Below, in pieces: positions 24,800 to 34,341 of a DNA stretch of 64,000 nt; positions within the stretch are counted from its first letter, which is position 1; every line of letters starts with the position of its first letter. The translations under genes were made by a program, and so were the position numbers. Where the stretch lies: the NCBI RefSeq assembly GCF_001592005.1, contig NZ_BCVZ01000010.1, positions 1 through 64,000 on the forward strand, written 5' to 3'. Under the pieces are notes generated by a model. That model worked only from the letters and a program-made list of their open reading frames with translations. It did not search any database and had not been told where the DNA came from. The stretch is from Bacillus sonorensis NBRC 101234 = KCTC 13918 (GTDB lineage Bacteria > Bacillota > Bacilli > Bacillales > Bacillaceae).

Positions 24800-26131
24800 T
24801 CATCCTTTCTGAATCAATTGTTGAACAGGAAGCTTGATCGAAAAAACGACTCCCCTCGGTTTATTGCAAAACACAATTCCGCCTCCAAACTCTTCGACGA
24901 TTCCCTTAACAAAGGATAGGCCGATTCCTGTTGAAGGTGTGCCAAGTTCATCATACTTTGAAGTGTATCCCGGCTCAAACACAACATCCCCGATTTTTTC
25001 CGGAATGCCGGGTCCATTGTCCTCCACCTGAAATTCTACCATTCCTTCTTCCCCTTTCAAAAGGTGGAGGCGGACAGAACCCCTGTCCCCAATGGCTTCC
25101 ACAGCATTGGCCATCAAATTGTTGAGTATCGACAGCACGAGATAGACGCGGTATTTCGGATGCTCGCCTATGATTGAATATTGAAAGTCAATGTCCTTCT
25201 CAAGCGATTCAGCATATTTTCGGTTGATTCCAACCACAAGGCGAACCAAATCCTCCGCCTTCATATAATCCCTGAAATTTTCATTCGAAATCAATTTTGA
25301 AAGCCCGGCAAAAATCCGCTGATTATCCTTTTTGACCTCATGAATCTCGCCGGCCAGCTTCAGGACCTTCAGACTGAGCTTCTGCTCGAAAGGGTCTTCA
25401 AGGCTCCGCTTATGCAAAAGACGGTATAGCTGGTAGGACTCGTTTGTAATCTGCTCCGTATTTTTTAAGGTTTTTTTCAAATGGATGGTTTCCTCATATA
25501 AATTTGAAATGATCATGAGCATATGCTCATTTTGCTCGCGGACTTGCCGTTCCCTCGACTGCGTCTCGTACAGCTTCATGACATTAAAAAAGCTGAGCAC
25601 GATAAAGCTGTGGGAAAACGCAATTGTCATCATATCGCGCAGCTCCTCCGGCGTAACCGTAGATGAGAACATCATATATTGCACGGATAATTCCGCACAA
25701 TCGGCGATGATTTCGATGATGAAACCGAGACATCCGATAACTAGCGGTCTGTACTGAAAAAAACGTCTGAGCTTGGCCAAATAAAAAACGAAAGCATATG
25801 TAAAATAAAAGAAAAAGGTGGGGACGTGCGTGTAAAAAGCTGCCGTCCAATCGAGATGCTCCTCTGTGCAAAGGTCAAGCGCCATCCGGAAGAAAACAAC
25901 CGCTGCACCTGTTAAAAGCCCGGGCAAAATAGCCGGGACATTTCGAAGCAATAATAAAAAAAAGAAAAACGTCGGCACGCCAAAACTGACCCGAAAGGTC
26001 TCATTCAGGGGATAAAACTTCAATTCTCCGGCCAGCGGCACGGTTAAAAGCATCAGCAGTAAAATGTAGCCGTCTTTTTTGGCAAGCTGGCCAAACATCT
26101 TTATAGTCTCGTCCCAATTTCTCCTAAGCAT
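24800..26131 (-). CDS. glnK: Glutamine-responsive sensor kinase
   Basis: 443 residues: about five to six membrane helices in the first 200 residues, a possible phosphoacceptor His in GEIHEVKKDNQRI, and the catalytic domain NLMANAVEA, VEDNGPGIP, TGIGLSFVKGIVEEFGG. Senses external glutamine. Start ATG at 26131 has CGGGGG upstream; another ATG 33 bp downstream is possible. Syntenic with B. subtilis ycbA, divergent from glsA. Confidence 0.9.
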   Translation of the reverse strand: MLRRNWDETIKMFGQLAKKDGYILLLMLLTVPLAGELKFYPLNETFRVSFGVPTFFFFLLLLRNVPAILPGLLTGAAVVFFRMALDLCTEEHLDWTAAFYTHVPTFFFYFTYAFVFYLAKLRRFFQYRPLVIGCLGFIIEIIADCAELSVQYMMFSSTVTPEELRDMMTIAFSHSFIVLSFFNVMKLYETQSRERQVREQNEHMLMIISNLYEETIHLKKTLKNTEQITNESYQLYRLLHKRSLEDPFEQKLSLKVLKLAGEIHEVKKDNQRIFAGLSKLISNENFRDYMKAEDLVRLVVGINRKYAESLEKDIDFQYSIIGEHPKYRVYLVLSILNNLMANAVEAIGDRGSVRLHLLKGEEGMVEFQVEDNGPGIPEKIGDVVFEPGYTSKYDELGTPSTGIGLSFVKGIVEEFGGGIVFCNKPRGVVFSIKLPVQQLIQKG

Positions 26132-26249
26132 ATTGTGCCCCCGTTAAACAGCGTTGTCTTATTTTGTATTGAATCGATCTTGATCCGCAACTCCCATTGT
26201 ACCCACAGTCGGTTTGATTTTTAAATCAATCGGCTTATTTTTTGAGCGT

Positions 26250-26265
26250 TCTTGTCGTTTTTTGT
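26250..26265 (+). promoter_or_regulatory. GlnL-binding direct repeat upstream of glsA
   Basis: TCTTGT (26250-26255), CGTT, TTTTGT (26260-26265): a one-mismatch match to TTTTGT-N4-TTTTGT, the GlnL target described upstream of B. subtilis glsA (ybgJ). Confidence 0.7.
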
Positions 26266-26312
26266 ATGATCATGTAGGTTCTCCTTTAAATTGAAATTAT
26301 ATTTCCTTAGTT

Positions 26313-26326
26313 TGAAAGCGCTGTAC
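26313..26326. promoter_or_regulatory. cre-like site in the glsA leader
   Basis: TGAAAGCGCTGTAC agrees with the first eleven positions of the CcpA consensus. It lies downstream of the GlnL element and about 160 bp before glsA. The leader between 26327 and 26470 is long and unexplained; a CTGCGGCC...GGGCTGCAG stem is visible in it. Confidence 0.45.
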
Positions 26327-26486
26327 TTTCCCGCAATTCACTCCCTATCCATACCCCTTTTTTCAGGATAGAACAAGCTCTGTACCAATCACCGCTGCGG
26401 CCTACGGAATCCGGGCTGCAGCCGTCATATCCATACCACCGCACGTGTATTTCTAGAAATCTACAGGTCAGATTGGAGGAATTTCG

Positions 26487-27470
26487 ATGAAAGAAATTGT
26501 GAAAGAACGCTATGACACCCATTTCTGGCAAGCCCGCCTTAACGATTTGGTCGAACATTACCGTCCCTTCTCTGCCAATGGACGCAATGCCGACTATATC
26601 CCGGCATTGGGAGAAGTCGATTCAAAACAGCTCGGCATTTGTGTAGCGGGACCTGACCGAACCGTGATCAAATCGGGCGACTGGGATATCCCTTTCACAC
26701 TGCAAAGCATCTCAAAGGTGATTAGTTTTGTTGCCGCCTGTGTAACGAAAGGGATTCCTTACGTTTTGGATCGCGTCGATGTAGAGCCGACAGGCGATGC
26801 ATTTAATTCAATCATCCGCCTTGAGATGCATAAACCGGGAAAACCGTTTAACCCGATGATTAACGCGGGCGCTCTAACCGTCGCTTCAATCCTGCCCGGA
26901 GAATCGGCTCAACAAAAAATCGAAACGATTTACGCCATTATTGAGAAAATGATCGGAAAACGCCCTGTTATCAATGAAGACGTGTTCCGGTCAGAATGGC
27001 AGACGGCCCATCGAAACAGAGCACTGGCGCATTACTTAAAGGAAACCGGCTTTTTGGAAGCCGAAGTCGAAGAAACGCTTGGGGTTTACCTGAAGCAATG
27101 CTCCATAGAAGGGAACACAGAAGATATCGCCCTGATCGGCTTGATTCTCGCGAACGACGGTTACCATCCTTTCCGCGGAGAGCAAGTGATCCCAAAAGAC
27201 GTCGCAAAGCTGACAAAAGCCTTGATGCTGACATGCGGGATGTACAACGCTTCCGGAAAATTCGCCGCCTTTGTCGGCATTCCCGCCAAAAGCGGCGTAT
27301 CCGGCGGAATCATGTGCGCCGTGCCGGCCAGCCTCAAAAGGAATGAGCCTTTTCAGCACGGATGCGGGATCGGCATCTACGGACCGGCGATCGACGAATA
27401 CGGCAACAGCCTGACAGGCGGTATGCTTTTGAAACAATTGGCACAGGAGTGGGATTTGAGTATTTTTTGA
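26487..27470 (+). CDS. glsA: Glutaminase
   Basis: 327-residue serine-dependent glutaminase (beta-lactamase-like fold) hydrolysing glutamine to glutamate and ammonia. Catalytic Ser-X-X-Lys in LQSISKV (Ser about 74, Lys about 77) and conserved NPMINAGAL. TTGGAGGA SD. First gene of glsA-glnT, downstream of the GlnL box and divergent from glnK. Confidence 0.95.
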   Translation: MKEIVKERYDTHFWQARLNDLVEHYRPFSANGRNADYIPALGEVDSKQLGICVAGPDRTVIKSGDWDIPFTLQSISKVISFVAACVTKGIPYVLDRVDVEPTGDAFNSIIRLEMHKPGKPFNPMINAGALTVASILPGESAQQKIETIYAIIEKMIGKRPVINEDVFRSEWQTAHRNRALAHYLKETGFLEAEVEETLGVYLKQCSIEGNTEDIALIGLILANDGYHPFRGEQVIPKDVAKLTKALMLTCGMYNASGKFAAFVGIPAKSGVSGGIMCAVPASLKRNEPFQHGCGIGIYGPAIDEYGNSLTGGMLLKQLAQEWDLSIF

Positions 27471-27495
27471 AAATAATGAATCAAGAGGTGAGAAC

Positions 27496-28932
27496 ATGCA
27501 GGAAGTCCTTCAGTATGTCATTGGAATCATAAACGATTTTTTTTGGTCAAAACTATTAATCGTGCTGCTTCTGTCGTTGGGAGTATATTTTACGTTCAGA
27601 TTGAAATTTTTGCAGGTTCGGATGCTGAAAGAGATGGTCCGCGTTTTAAAGGAAGGCGCTGCAAACCGTTCCAAAAACGATATATCGCCTTTCCAGGCGT
27701 TTTGCATCAGCATGGCAGCCCGGGTCGGCACCGGAAATATTACGGGAATCGCGATCGCGATTGCACTCGGCGGCCCCGGAGCGATCTTCTGGATGTGGAT
27801 CATTGCCATTATCGGCTCAGCTTCAAGCTTTGTCGAAAGCACGCTGGCGCAAATTTATAAAGTGAAAGATGTAAATGGATTCCGCGGCGGCCCCGCCTAT
27901 TACATGGAAAAAGGGCTGAAAAAACGCTGGATGGGCGCCCTGTTTGCGGTTTTAATCACCCTGTCATTCGGAATCGTGTTCAACTCCGTTCAATCGAATA
28001 CGATCAGCGTCGCGTTCAATAACGCATTTGGGACGGACCGCTTCACCCTCGGCGTCATTTTGATCGCCGTTTTCGGGACGATCATTTTCGGCGGCGTGAA
28101 ACGGATTGCGAAGCTTTCCGAATATATCGTCATGTTTTTAGCCGTGCTCTATATCGGTGTCGCTTTTTTCGTCATTCTGACCAACATTTCTCAGCTGCCG
28201 GATGTTTTTGCGCTGATCGTGAAAAATGCGTTCGGATTTGAGCAGGCGGCGGGCGGAGCATTAGGCGCGGCACTGATGCACGGGATCAAACGCGGAATTT
28301 TCTCAAACGAAGCGGGAATGGGAAGCGCGCCAAATGCAGCCGCAACGGCAACGACAAGCCATCCCGTCAAACAGGGGCTGATTCAGGCGTTCGGCGTCTT
28401 AACGGACACATTAATCATTTGTACAAGCACCGCCCTGATCATTTTGTTCTCTGATGCCTATAAGCAGCCTGGACTGAGCGGAATCCCGCTGACGCAAGCC
28501 GCTCTAAGCGAACACGTCGGACCGTGGGCGTCGGGATTTTTGGCGATTTTGATATTGTTATTCGGTTTCTGCGCGCTCATCGGAAACTATTACTACGGAG
28601 AGACCAACATCGGCTTCTTAAACAAAAGCAAAGCAGTCTTATTGCTATACAGAATCGGTGTACTCGGAATGGTGATCTTCGGCTGTGTTGCAAAAGTCCA
28701 GCTCGTCTGGGATATGGCCGACCTGTTCATGGGATTGATGGTCATCGTTAATTTAATCGCGATCTTCCTGTTATCGAAAAACGCCTTTGCTGCTTTGAAC
28801 GACTATGTGAAGCAAAGAAAAGCCGGAAAAGATCCCGTCTTTTACAAGGATGTGATCGAAAATCACGAAAACATCGAGTGCTGGGAGCACTCAGGAACCG
28901 CGCAAGTGTCAAAAAGTGAACATGCGGGATAA
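27496..28932 (+). CDS. glnT: Sodium/glutamine (alanine) symporter, AGCS family
   Basis: 478 residues, about eleven membrane helices; AGCS signature with AARVGTGNITGIAIAIALGGPGA and GIKRGIFSNEAGMGSAP. Takes up glutamine for GlsA. It follows glsA by 25 bp, with SD AAGAGGTGAG, and ends in a strong terminator. B. subtilis counterpart is alsT/glnT. Confidence 0.92.
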   Translation: MQEVLQYVIGIINDFFWSKLLIVLLLSLGVYFTFRLKFLQVRMLKEMVRVLKEGAANRSKNDISPFQAFCISMAARVGTGNITGIAIAIALGGPGAIFWMWIIAIIGSASSFVESTLAQIYKVKDVNGFRGGPAYYMEKGLKKRWMGALFAVLITLSFGIVFNSVQSNTISVAFNNAFGTDRFTLGVILIAVFGTIIFGGVKRIAKLSEYIVMFLAVLYIGVAFFVILTNISQLPDVFALIVKNAFGFEQAAGGALGAALMHGIKRGIFSNEAGMGSAPNAAATATTSHPVKQGLIQAFGVLTDTLIICTSTALIILFSDAYKQPGLSGIPLTQAALSEHVGPWASGFLAILILLFGFCALIGNYYYGETNIGFLNKSKAVLLLYRIGVLGMVIFGCVAKVQLVWDMADLFMGLMVIVNLIAIFLLSKNAFAALNDYVKQRKAGKDPVFYKDVIENHENIECWEHSGTAQVSKSEHAG

Positions 28933-28938
28933 ACATGA

Positions 28939-28963
28939 AGCCGCCTTGGAGGGCGGCTTTTTG
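28939..28963 (+). terminator. glsA-glnT terminator
   Basis: AGCCGCC / GGGCGGCT with a TTGGA loop followed by TTTTT. Confidence 0.88.
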
Positions 28964-29169
28964 ATGTTTACTTATCAAAAGGTGCACGGACAGAAAAAAC
29001 GGAAACTTAGTCAAACATATGGGGAACTTCGGATAAATGAATCATACTGTGCAATGATGAAACGTACAGAATGTCTAACCAAAACTTTGAAGCAATCGGT
29101 TCTACTTTCTATCAGTAAAGGTTTTGGCTTATTCTGTTGCAGAGGCCCCTTCCACAGCTTGTTTTAAAT
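28964..29169. other. Intergenic stretch with no recognisable gene
   Basis: Open frames here lack an SD and any family resemblance. Nothing supportable was seen besides the flanking terminators. Confidence 0.4.
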
Positions 29170-29222
29170 AAAAGAGGATGCTTCACGGAAAGTCCAAAAG
29201 ACTTTCAGAAACATCCTCATTT
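29170..29222 (-). terminator. Terminator of the small secreted protein gene
   Basis: Minus strand: GAGGATG...CATCCTC outer stem with inner GAAAGTC/GACTTTC, followed by TTTTATTT. Confidence 0.65.
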
Positions 29223-29285
29223 ATGGTCTTTTATAACAAAATATCATGTTTTAAGATTTAAATTGTTATATTTAAGATATCAATT

Positions 29286-29678
29286 TTAGTGTTGTACTGT
29301 AATATAGTGTTTTAGTTCTCCATGCCAATTTTTCCATGCCCAGCTTTGCGCTACAATCACATCATATTTGCCTGCTGGAATATTTTTCGTCGAAAAGACT
29401 GCCCTAAAACTGCGTGTACCAATACTGTGATCCACATCTATCATTTTCACTGGAGCAGTTTTTCCTTTTTTATAAAGAAATACGGTATAACCATTGTCCA
29501 GATCCCGTGCCAAAGTACCTGTTACGACAATAGAAGTGGCATGTTTTGAATATGTATTGGCATCTGTTTTAAATTGAATCGCTCCTTTTGAAGTCATGGC
29601 AAATGCTTCTGAACTGCCGGCAAAACATGCGACTGCCAAAAGGACAGCTGTAAACAGCATCATTACAATTTTTTTCAT
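29286..29678 (-). CDS. Small secreted protein of unknown function
   Basis: 130 residues. Clear Sec signal peptide (MKKIVMMLF..., hydrophobic to about 20, cleavage after AFA at about 27). The mature part of about 100 residues is beta-rich, with aromatic clusters near the C-terminus (WAWKNWHG), suggesting a small Ig-like or lectin-like sandwich. AAAGGGAG SD. TTAGCAAA-type repeats (TTGCTAA ATTAGCAA) upstream could be an operator. Family not recognised. Confidence 0.7.
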   Translation of the reverse strand: MKKIVMMLFTAVLLAVACFAGSSEAFAMTSKGAIQFKTDANTYSKHATSIVVTGTLARDLDNGYTVFLYKKGKTAPVKMIDVDHSIGTRSFRAVFSTKNIPAGKYDVIVAQSWAWKNWHGELKHYITVQH

Positions 29679-29839
29679 TTTAAACTCCCTTTCTTTGCTA
29701 ATTTAGCAACTATGACATAATAACATATTTGCTAAAATAATCAATAAAAATAGAAAAATTACACAACATCAATTACTAGAATAATTAAGAACAATGATTT
29801 TTAAAGCGCTACTAGACGGGAGCACTATATTACTCTAAT

Positions 29840-30512
29840 ATTCCCCAACCCTCTTGGGCCGTATTGGAGGGCGGTCTGAACAGTTTGCGGAATATCCCCT
29901 TTCTCGCATTCCGGCAAAATGCCTTTTTGTTTCGCCTCTTCGAGCCAGACAGGACATTCATGAAGAAGCGAAACATATCATTCATCATCTGACCACTCTT
30001 ATATCGTTAATATGAAAAAGATTAGGGTTGTCGACCATGCGGGCTTCCGAGCTTTTTTAAAAAATCAAAGTGTCCCTCTTCAATTCCGACAAATTGCCAG
30101 AATAATGGCTTATTAGAGGACGCTTCAATCATCGACTTGATCGTCTTTTTCAGTCTCCATCATTCATAAAGACAGGATTTGAACTTGGTTCTTCAGCCAT
30201 ATATGTTTTTAATGCGTCTTTCATGACAGGCGGTTCATCATTGTTTCCAAACTTGTGAAACCGGTCATTATCGATGATTTCCCGGTCGACATATCCCGTA
30301 AATTCTTTTTTCAGTTAGCGGTTAATACGTTGTCATATACCAGCAATATTCAATACCCCGTCATCGGCAATCTGCCGGCAACAGGCAGCACTCTTTCAAC
30401 TGTTTGTTGAACGGTTCCATTTTTATAAAGAGATCCCGATCCTGTGATAGTGAACATTAGGCCGACCCGGGCCGTAATCCAAGCTTTTCTTCTGCAGATT
30501 GATCGTGGCCAT
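29840..30512 (-). pseudogene. Decayed TerF-like (TerD plus vWA) tellurium-resistance gene
   Basis: Read on the minus strand, fragments in changing frames recover MATINLQKK, YKNGTVQQTVERVLP, FTGYVDREIIDNDRFHKFG, NNDEPPVMKDALKTYMAEE, SSNKPLFWQFVGIEEGHF, DFLKKL and VDNPNLFHINDI, in the order of a TerF-like von Willebrand A protein preceded by a TerD-type start. At least six stops and frameshifts interrupt it. It is a full-length relic, not a fragment. No other ter genes lie nearby. The stretch 29700-29840 shows no gene. Confidence 0.7.
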
Positions 30513-30587
30513 TTGCAAATCCCCTTTTTGTTTCATACGATATAAGGATATAAAAGTTTTATTACCTAACATGAAACGGGGCTACAC

Positions 30588-30980
30588 ATGATGATGAAAC
30601 GCAGCCTTATATGGCAAGCCGCGCTTATTTTCATGGCCATGGCGGCAGGATTAAGCACACGGAAAATGGCAGCGGCGCTGCCGGATGCAGTCAATATGTA
30701 TGCGGGGGATGCTCTTTGGGCACTGATGATCTTTTTTGGATTCGGCTTTTTATTGAGGAAGGCGGACACAAAGACCGTTGGACTTATAGCGCTGATATGT
30801 TGCTATATAATCGAATGCAGCCAGCTGTATCATGCCGCTTGGATCGATCACATACGCGCCACGGCGCTTGGCGGCCTTGTACTCGGATATGGATTTTTAT
30901 GGAGCGATTTACTGGCCTATCTGCTGGGCATTGGAGCGGGCATTCTGTTTGAGGGCATCATATATAAACGAAAACTTTAG
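30588..30980 (+). CDS. DUF2809 membrane protein
   Basis: 130 residues with four predicted membrane helices; the motif IIECSQLYHAAWIDHIRATALGGLVLGYGFLWSD is typical of DUF2809. Function unknown. The SD is weak (CGGGG, 8 nt before the first of two adjacent ATGs). Confidence 0.75.
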   Translation: MMMKRSLIWQAALIFMAMAAGLSTRKMAAALPDAVNMYAGDALWALMIFFGFGFLLRKADTKTVGLIALICCYIIECSQLYHAAWIDHIRATALGGLVLGYGFLWSDLLAYLLGIGAGILFEGIIYKRKL

Positions 30981-31356
30981 GGGAAAATTTACATAATTTT
31001 ATTTTGTGACTTTGTGCTGTTTAAAATGAGCCGGACAAGTCCGATAATAAAAAAGGATGGGTTCAATGCGTAAAGCACAAGCAGGCTGTCATTTCCTGCA
31101 GCCGGCAGAGGATTTCCTCCTGTTTTTTTCGACATGTCCAGTGTCTCTATCCTTTTTGGCAGGAGGAACTACATTATTATCTCTTCCCTATAATTCTCTG
31201 CCGCATGCTTTACGATTTGCCCATCTATTCTTGAAAACTCATTCAATCCTCTCACAAAATCATTCCTATTATTTTTCAAATTCCTATTGGCATTTTAGCA
31301 TGTTGGCTCACCTTAACCCGGTTGAAAGATATACTGCGTCTTTTCCAGGCAGACAA
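30981..31356. other. Intergenic region without a supported gene
   Basis: A 117-codon open frame (31057-31410) has no SD, low-complexity hydrophobic composition and overlaps the convergent terminator, so it is not called. A CCGGAC/GTCCG stem near 31035 may end the DUF2809 transcript. Confidence 0.4.
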
Positions 31357-31381
31357 AAAAGCTCCGTTAAGTGGAGCTTTT
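31357..31381. terminator. Terminator of the amino-acid permease gene
   Basis: AAAAGCTCC / GGAGCTTTT with a 7-nt loop; six T follow on the minus strand. Confidence 0.85.
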
Positions 31382-31399
31382 CTGAAGAAGCGCAGCCTG

Positions 31400-32779
31400 C
31401 TAACGCTTAAGCGCGCTGTGTTTATAAGAATATCCGAAATAAACCGCCGCTCCGGCCAGCAGCCAAACGGAAAAATAGAGCCATGTTTCCGCCGGCAGGT
31501 TTGCGATAAGAAACAGGCAGAAGCCTATGGAAAGAATCGGGATGACCGGCACGAACGGAACTTTAAAGCCGCGCGGCAGGTCTTTATGGGTTTTGCGCAA
31601 AATGAGCACAGATAGACTCACCATCAAAAAAGTGAGCAGCGCACCCATATTGGCTAAATTGGACAGATTTTTCAAATCGACAAATCCGGCGACCAGAGCC
31701 GTTATCAGTCCTGTTATCCAAGTATTCAATACAGGGGCTCCCGAGCGTTTCCCCGTGATTGAAAACACTTTAGGCAGCAGCCCGTCTCTGCTCATGGCAA
31801 ACGAAATTCTCGTCGCCGCAAAGGTGTTCGCAAAAATCACCGCCATCAGCCCGATCACGGCGCCGACAGATATAATTTCCGCCACCGTGTTTTGCTGGAC
31901 GACCTGCAGCACATAGGACATGGCTTCAGGGACATTCAGCTGGCTGTACGGCACCATACCCGTCATGACAAGGCAGACGAGGATATAAATCAACGTACAA
32001 ATCAATAATGATCCGATGATGCCGATCGGCAAATTACGCTGCGGATTTTTCACATCTTCAGCAGAAGCGGAAATGGCATCAAACCCTAAATACGCGAAAA
32101 ACACAGCAGCCGCTCCGGTAATGACGCCTTCTGTCCCAAACGGCATAAAAGGATGCCAGTTTTCAGGCTTCACATAAAAGCTGCCCGCGATAATAAAGAG
32201 CGCGACAATGAGTATCTTCACGATGACCATCGCATTGTTAAACTTTTTGCTCTCTTTTGTTCCCTTTGACAAAATCCATGTCATGATAAATGTAATCGCG
32301 ATGGCAGGAAGATTCATGACCCCGCCGTGTTCGGGAGTGGTCAGCAGCTGTTTGGGGATGGACAGACCGAATCCCGCCAGCAAATTATTGAAATAGCTCG
32401 ACCATCCGCTCGCGACCGCGGAAGAAGTCAGCATGTAAACCGACAATAGCGTCCAGCCCATCAGGTGGCCGACGATTTCTCCCATTGTTGTGTATGAGTA
32501 AATATAGGCGCTCCCGTAAACAGGCAGCGCAGATGAAATTTCGGCATAGCAAAGAGCGGCCAAACTACAGACAACGGCAGCCAGGATAAACGAAAAAATC
32601 ACAGCCGGTCCAGCATTCTGCGCGGCCGTTATCCCCGTCAGCACCATGACGCCCGTTCCGATAACGGCCCCAATTCCCAATAATGTTAAATCAAATGCCC
32701 CCATGGAAGGGTTGTTTTTCCGTTTTTGATGCTGTGCCAAAAGTTGTGCTACATCTTTTTTCTGAAATAAGTTTCGCAA
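31400..32779 (-). CDS. APC-family amino-acid permease (YfnA-like)
   Basis: 459 residues, twelve to fourteen membrane helices; cationic-amino-acid-transporter-like N-terminus FDLTLLGIGAVIGTGVMVLTG and FFAYLGFDAISASAEDVKNPQRNLP. Start set at the TTG 32779, which has TTTGGAGG 8-9 nt upstream; the frame runs 72 bp further through unlikely coding sequence. Substrate unknown, probably an amino acid. Between 32780 and 33000 I see no gene. Confidence 0.88.
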   Translation of the reverse strand: MRNLFQKKDVAQLLAQHQKRKNNPSMGAFDLTLLGIGAVIGTGVMVLTGITAAQNAGPAVIFSFILAAVVCSLAALCYAEISSALPVYGSAYIYSYTTMGEIVGHLMGWTLLSVYMLTSSAVASGWSSYFNNLLAGFGLSIPKQLLTTPEHGGVMNLPAIAITFIMTWILSKGTKESKKFNNAMVIVKILIVALFIIAGSFYVKPENWHPFMPFGTEGVITGAAAVFFAYLGFDAISASAEDVKNPQRNLPIGIIGSLLICTLIYILVCLVMTGMVPYSQLNVPEAMSYVLQVVQQNTVAEIISVGAVIGLMAVIFANTFAATRISFAMSRDGLLPKVFSITGKRSGAPVLNTWITGLITALVAGFVDLKNLSNLANMGALLTFLMVSLSVLILRKTHKDLPRGFKVPFVPVIPILSIGFCLFLIANLPAETWLYFSVWLLAGAAVYFGYSYKHSALKR

Positions 32780-33001
32780 GGCTTTTTCCTCCAAAAAAAT
32801 ACAAAGCGAGAGAAGACAGATTCTCTTGACTCTGCACGTTCTGCGTATCAAATCAAGCTTGTCAATTCAAGGTTGCCTGGAACTGATATGTATGCCGATA
32901 TACACCCCTCGCACAAATGAAGAATTCCCTAAAATATGGACAATATCTATAGTAAATGAAAAAGGTTTCAAAGTAAAATAATCTCCTGCCCATACCCGCA
33001 A

Positions 33002-33030
33002 AAAAAATAGCGCCCGGCAAAGCCGGCCGC
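33002..33030 (-). terminator. Terminator of the VOC/MerR unit
   Basis: GCGGCCGGC / GCCGGGCGC arms with a TTT loop, followed by TATTTTTTTT on the minus strand. Confidence 0.85.
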
Positions 33031-33053
33031 ATTCATATCGGTTTTACTCTTCC

Positions 33054-33821
33054 TTACTGAAAGGATATCTCATTATGAACCATATAATATTCAAACACGC
33101 GTTCAAGCCATTCTTCCTCTTGTCTCGTATAAGGCGAAGGGATCTGATCCACAAACTTCTCCGTTTCAGCTTCGTTAATACTGCCGAAAGCCGACAGTGC
33201 ATCCGCTCCGACAAACTGGAGGCTCACCTTCATATGCCGGTCTGCCATCTCCTGCACCTCGGGATCATCCACAGGCTTTCCCGCCAGCCTTTTAACCTCT
33301 TTGGCCAACTGAATAAAGGCCTGATCCAATGCCGCCATCTCCTCTTCCGGTTTGTCAAATAACCGGTCGGCAAGCTCTTTTGTCATGTTCTGCTCGATCC
33401 ATAGCCGCTGATCTTTTTCTGTTTGGATGCTGTTGATAAGACTCATAAAAACGGCTCCGTCTATTTCTTCCTCTTCCTTCAGCAGCCCGATCATCCGGCT
33501 GATCGCTTTCAACGCGGTCCCAATCTCCTCCTGTTTCCTTTCAAGCTCATGTTTTTGCTTCTGCAATGTTTCAATCAGACTGGCATCAAAGCTGGACTCT
33601 TTTATGATCGCCCGGATTTGCTCAAGGCTGTATCCCAGAGACTTCAAACACGTGATCTTCAGCAAGGCCATCTCGTCCCGTTCGGTATAGAGGCGATGTC
33701 CTGAGCCTGGATGCTTCTCAGGTTTGAGCAGCCCGATTTCATCATAATAGTGTAAAGTCCGCACCGATACGCCGGTTTTTTTAGAGAAAACTCCGATTGA
33801 ATAATATTGATCTTTTTCCAC
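33054..33821 (-). CDS. MerR-family regulator (TipA-like)
   Basis: 255 residues: MerR winged helix (YYSIGVFSKKTGVSVRTLHYYDEIGLL), coiled coil at about 80-115, and a C-terminal effector domain of TipAS style. Start taken at GTG 33821 (GAGGAGG, 9 nt); the in-frame ATG three codons upstream abuts the SD. It follows the VOC-family gene by 78 bp, so the pair may be a drug-binding protein and its regulator. Ligand unknown. Confidence 0.82.
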   Translation of the reverse strand: MEKDQYYSIGVFSKKTGVSVRTLHYYDEIGLLKPEKHPGSGHRLYTERDEMALLKITCLKSLGYSLEQIRAIIKESSFDASLIETLQKQKHELERKQEEIGTALKAISRMIGLLKEEEEIDGAVFMSLINSIQTEKDQRLWIEQNMTKELADRLFDKPEEEMAALDQAFIQLAKEVKRLAGKPVDDPEVQEMADRHMKVSLQFVGADALSAFGSINEAETEKFVDQIPSPYTRQEEEWLERVFEYYMVHNEISFQ

Positions 33822-33899
33822 TCTTACCATCCTCCTCAAGTTCCTTCGCCGCGAGGCTTTCTTCGATGATAAAGCCTCACGTTGCGGGAGGTGCAAGTG

Positions 33900-34259
33900 T
33901 TATTGATTGAAGAATTGCACATATTCGATGGTGGAACCGTCGGGATGCTTCATCGTCATGTTTTTCCCTGTCGGCACTTCCTTTATGTCCCGCACCACCT
34001 CAGATCCATTCTCAAGGAGCCGTTCTTTAAACTCCTCAACAGAATCAACGATCAAGGTTGCTTTTGTTTCCAGAAAGGGCTCTAAGGCCTTTGGCGATCC
34101 TTCCAGTATGAGAAAATGGCCGACGGCCGCAATTTCCAAATCCATTTCCCGGTATTGAAACCTGAATTCAGTTTTACAGTCCAAGAGATTTTCATAAAAT
34201 GACATCGCGGAGTCTAAATCGTCCGTGTACAGACGAATATATGACTTAATCACTTGCAA
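33900..34259 (-). CDS. VOC-superfamily (glyoxalase/bleomycin-resistance-like) protein
   Basis: 119 residues with the paired beta-alpha-beta-beta-beta pattern: IRLYTDDLDSAMSFYENLL at the start and MKHPDGSTIEYVQF at the end. Could be a small-molecule binding or lyase protein. Upstream partner of the MerR regulator. No SD of strength (TTTTTTGCAAGTGATT region), so the start is uncertain. Confidence 0.75.
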   Translation of the reverse strand: MQVIKSYIRLYTDDLDSAMSFYENLLDCKTEFRFQYREMDLEIAAVGHFLILEGSPKALEPFLETKATLIVDSVEEFKERLLENGSEVVRDIKEVPTGKNMTMKHPDGSTIEYVQFFNQ

Positions 34260-34341
34260 AAAAAATCCCCCAGTATCTTTTCATCATGCATACTCGTCTT
34301 CATCATAACACTTGCTGTCCGAAGCGAGAATAGATACAGCC

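Noticed and set aside
28916..29167. 83-codon + strand frame after glnT
   Set aside because: It begins inside the glnT end, spans the glnT terminator and has no SD or family resemblance.
31068..31214. CGTAAAGCA / TGCTTTACG inverted repeat as insertion-sequence ends
   Set aside because: Only 9 bp, with no transposase or target duplication between or around the arms.
31057..31410. 117-codon + strand frame
   Set aside because: No SD, composition unlike a protein, and it runs through the terminator of the convergent permease gene.
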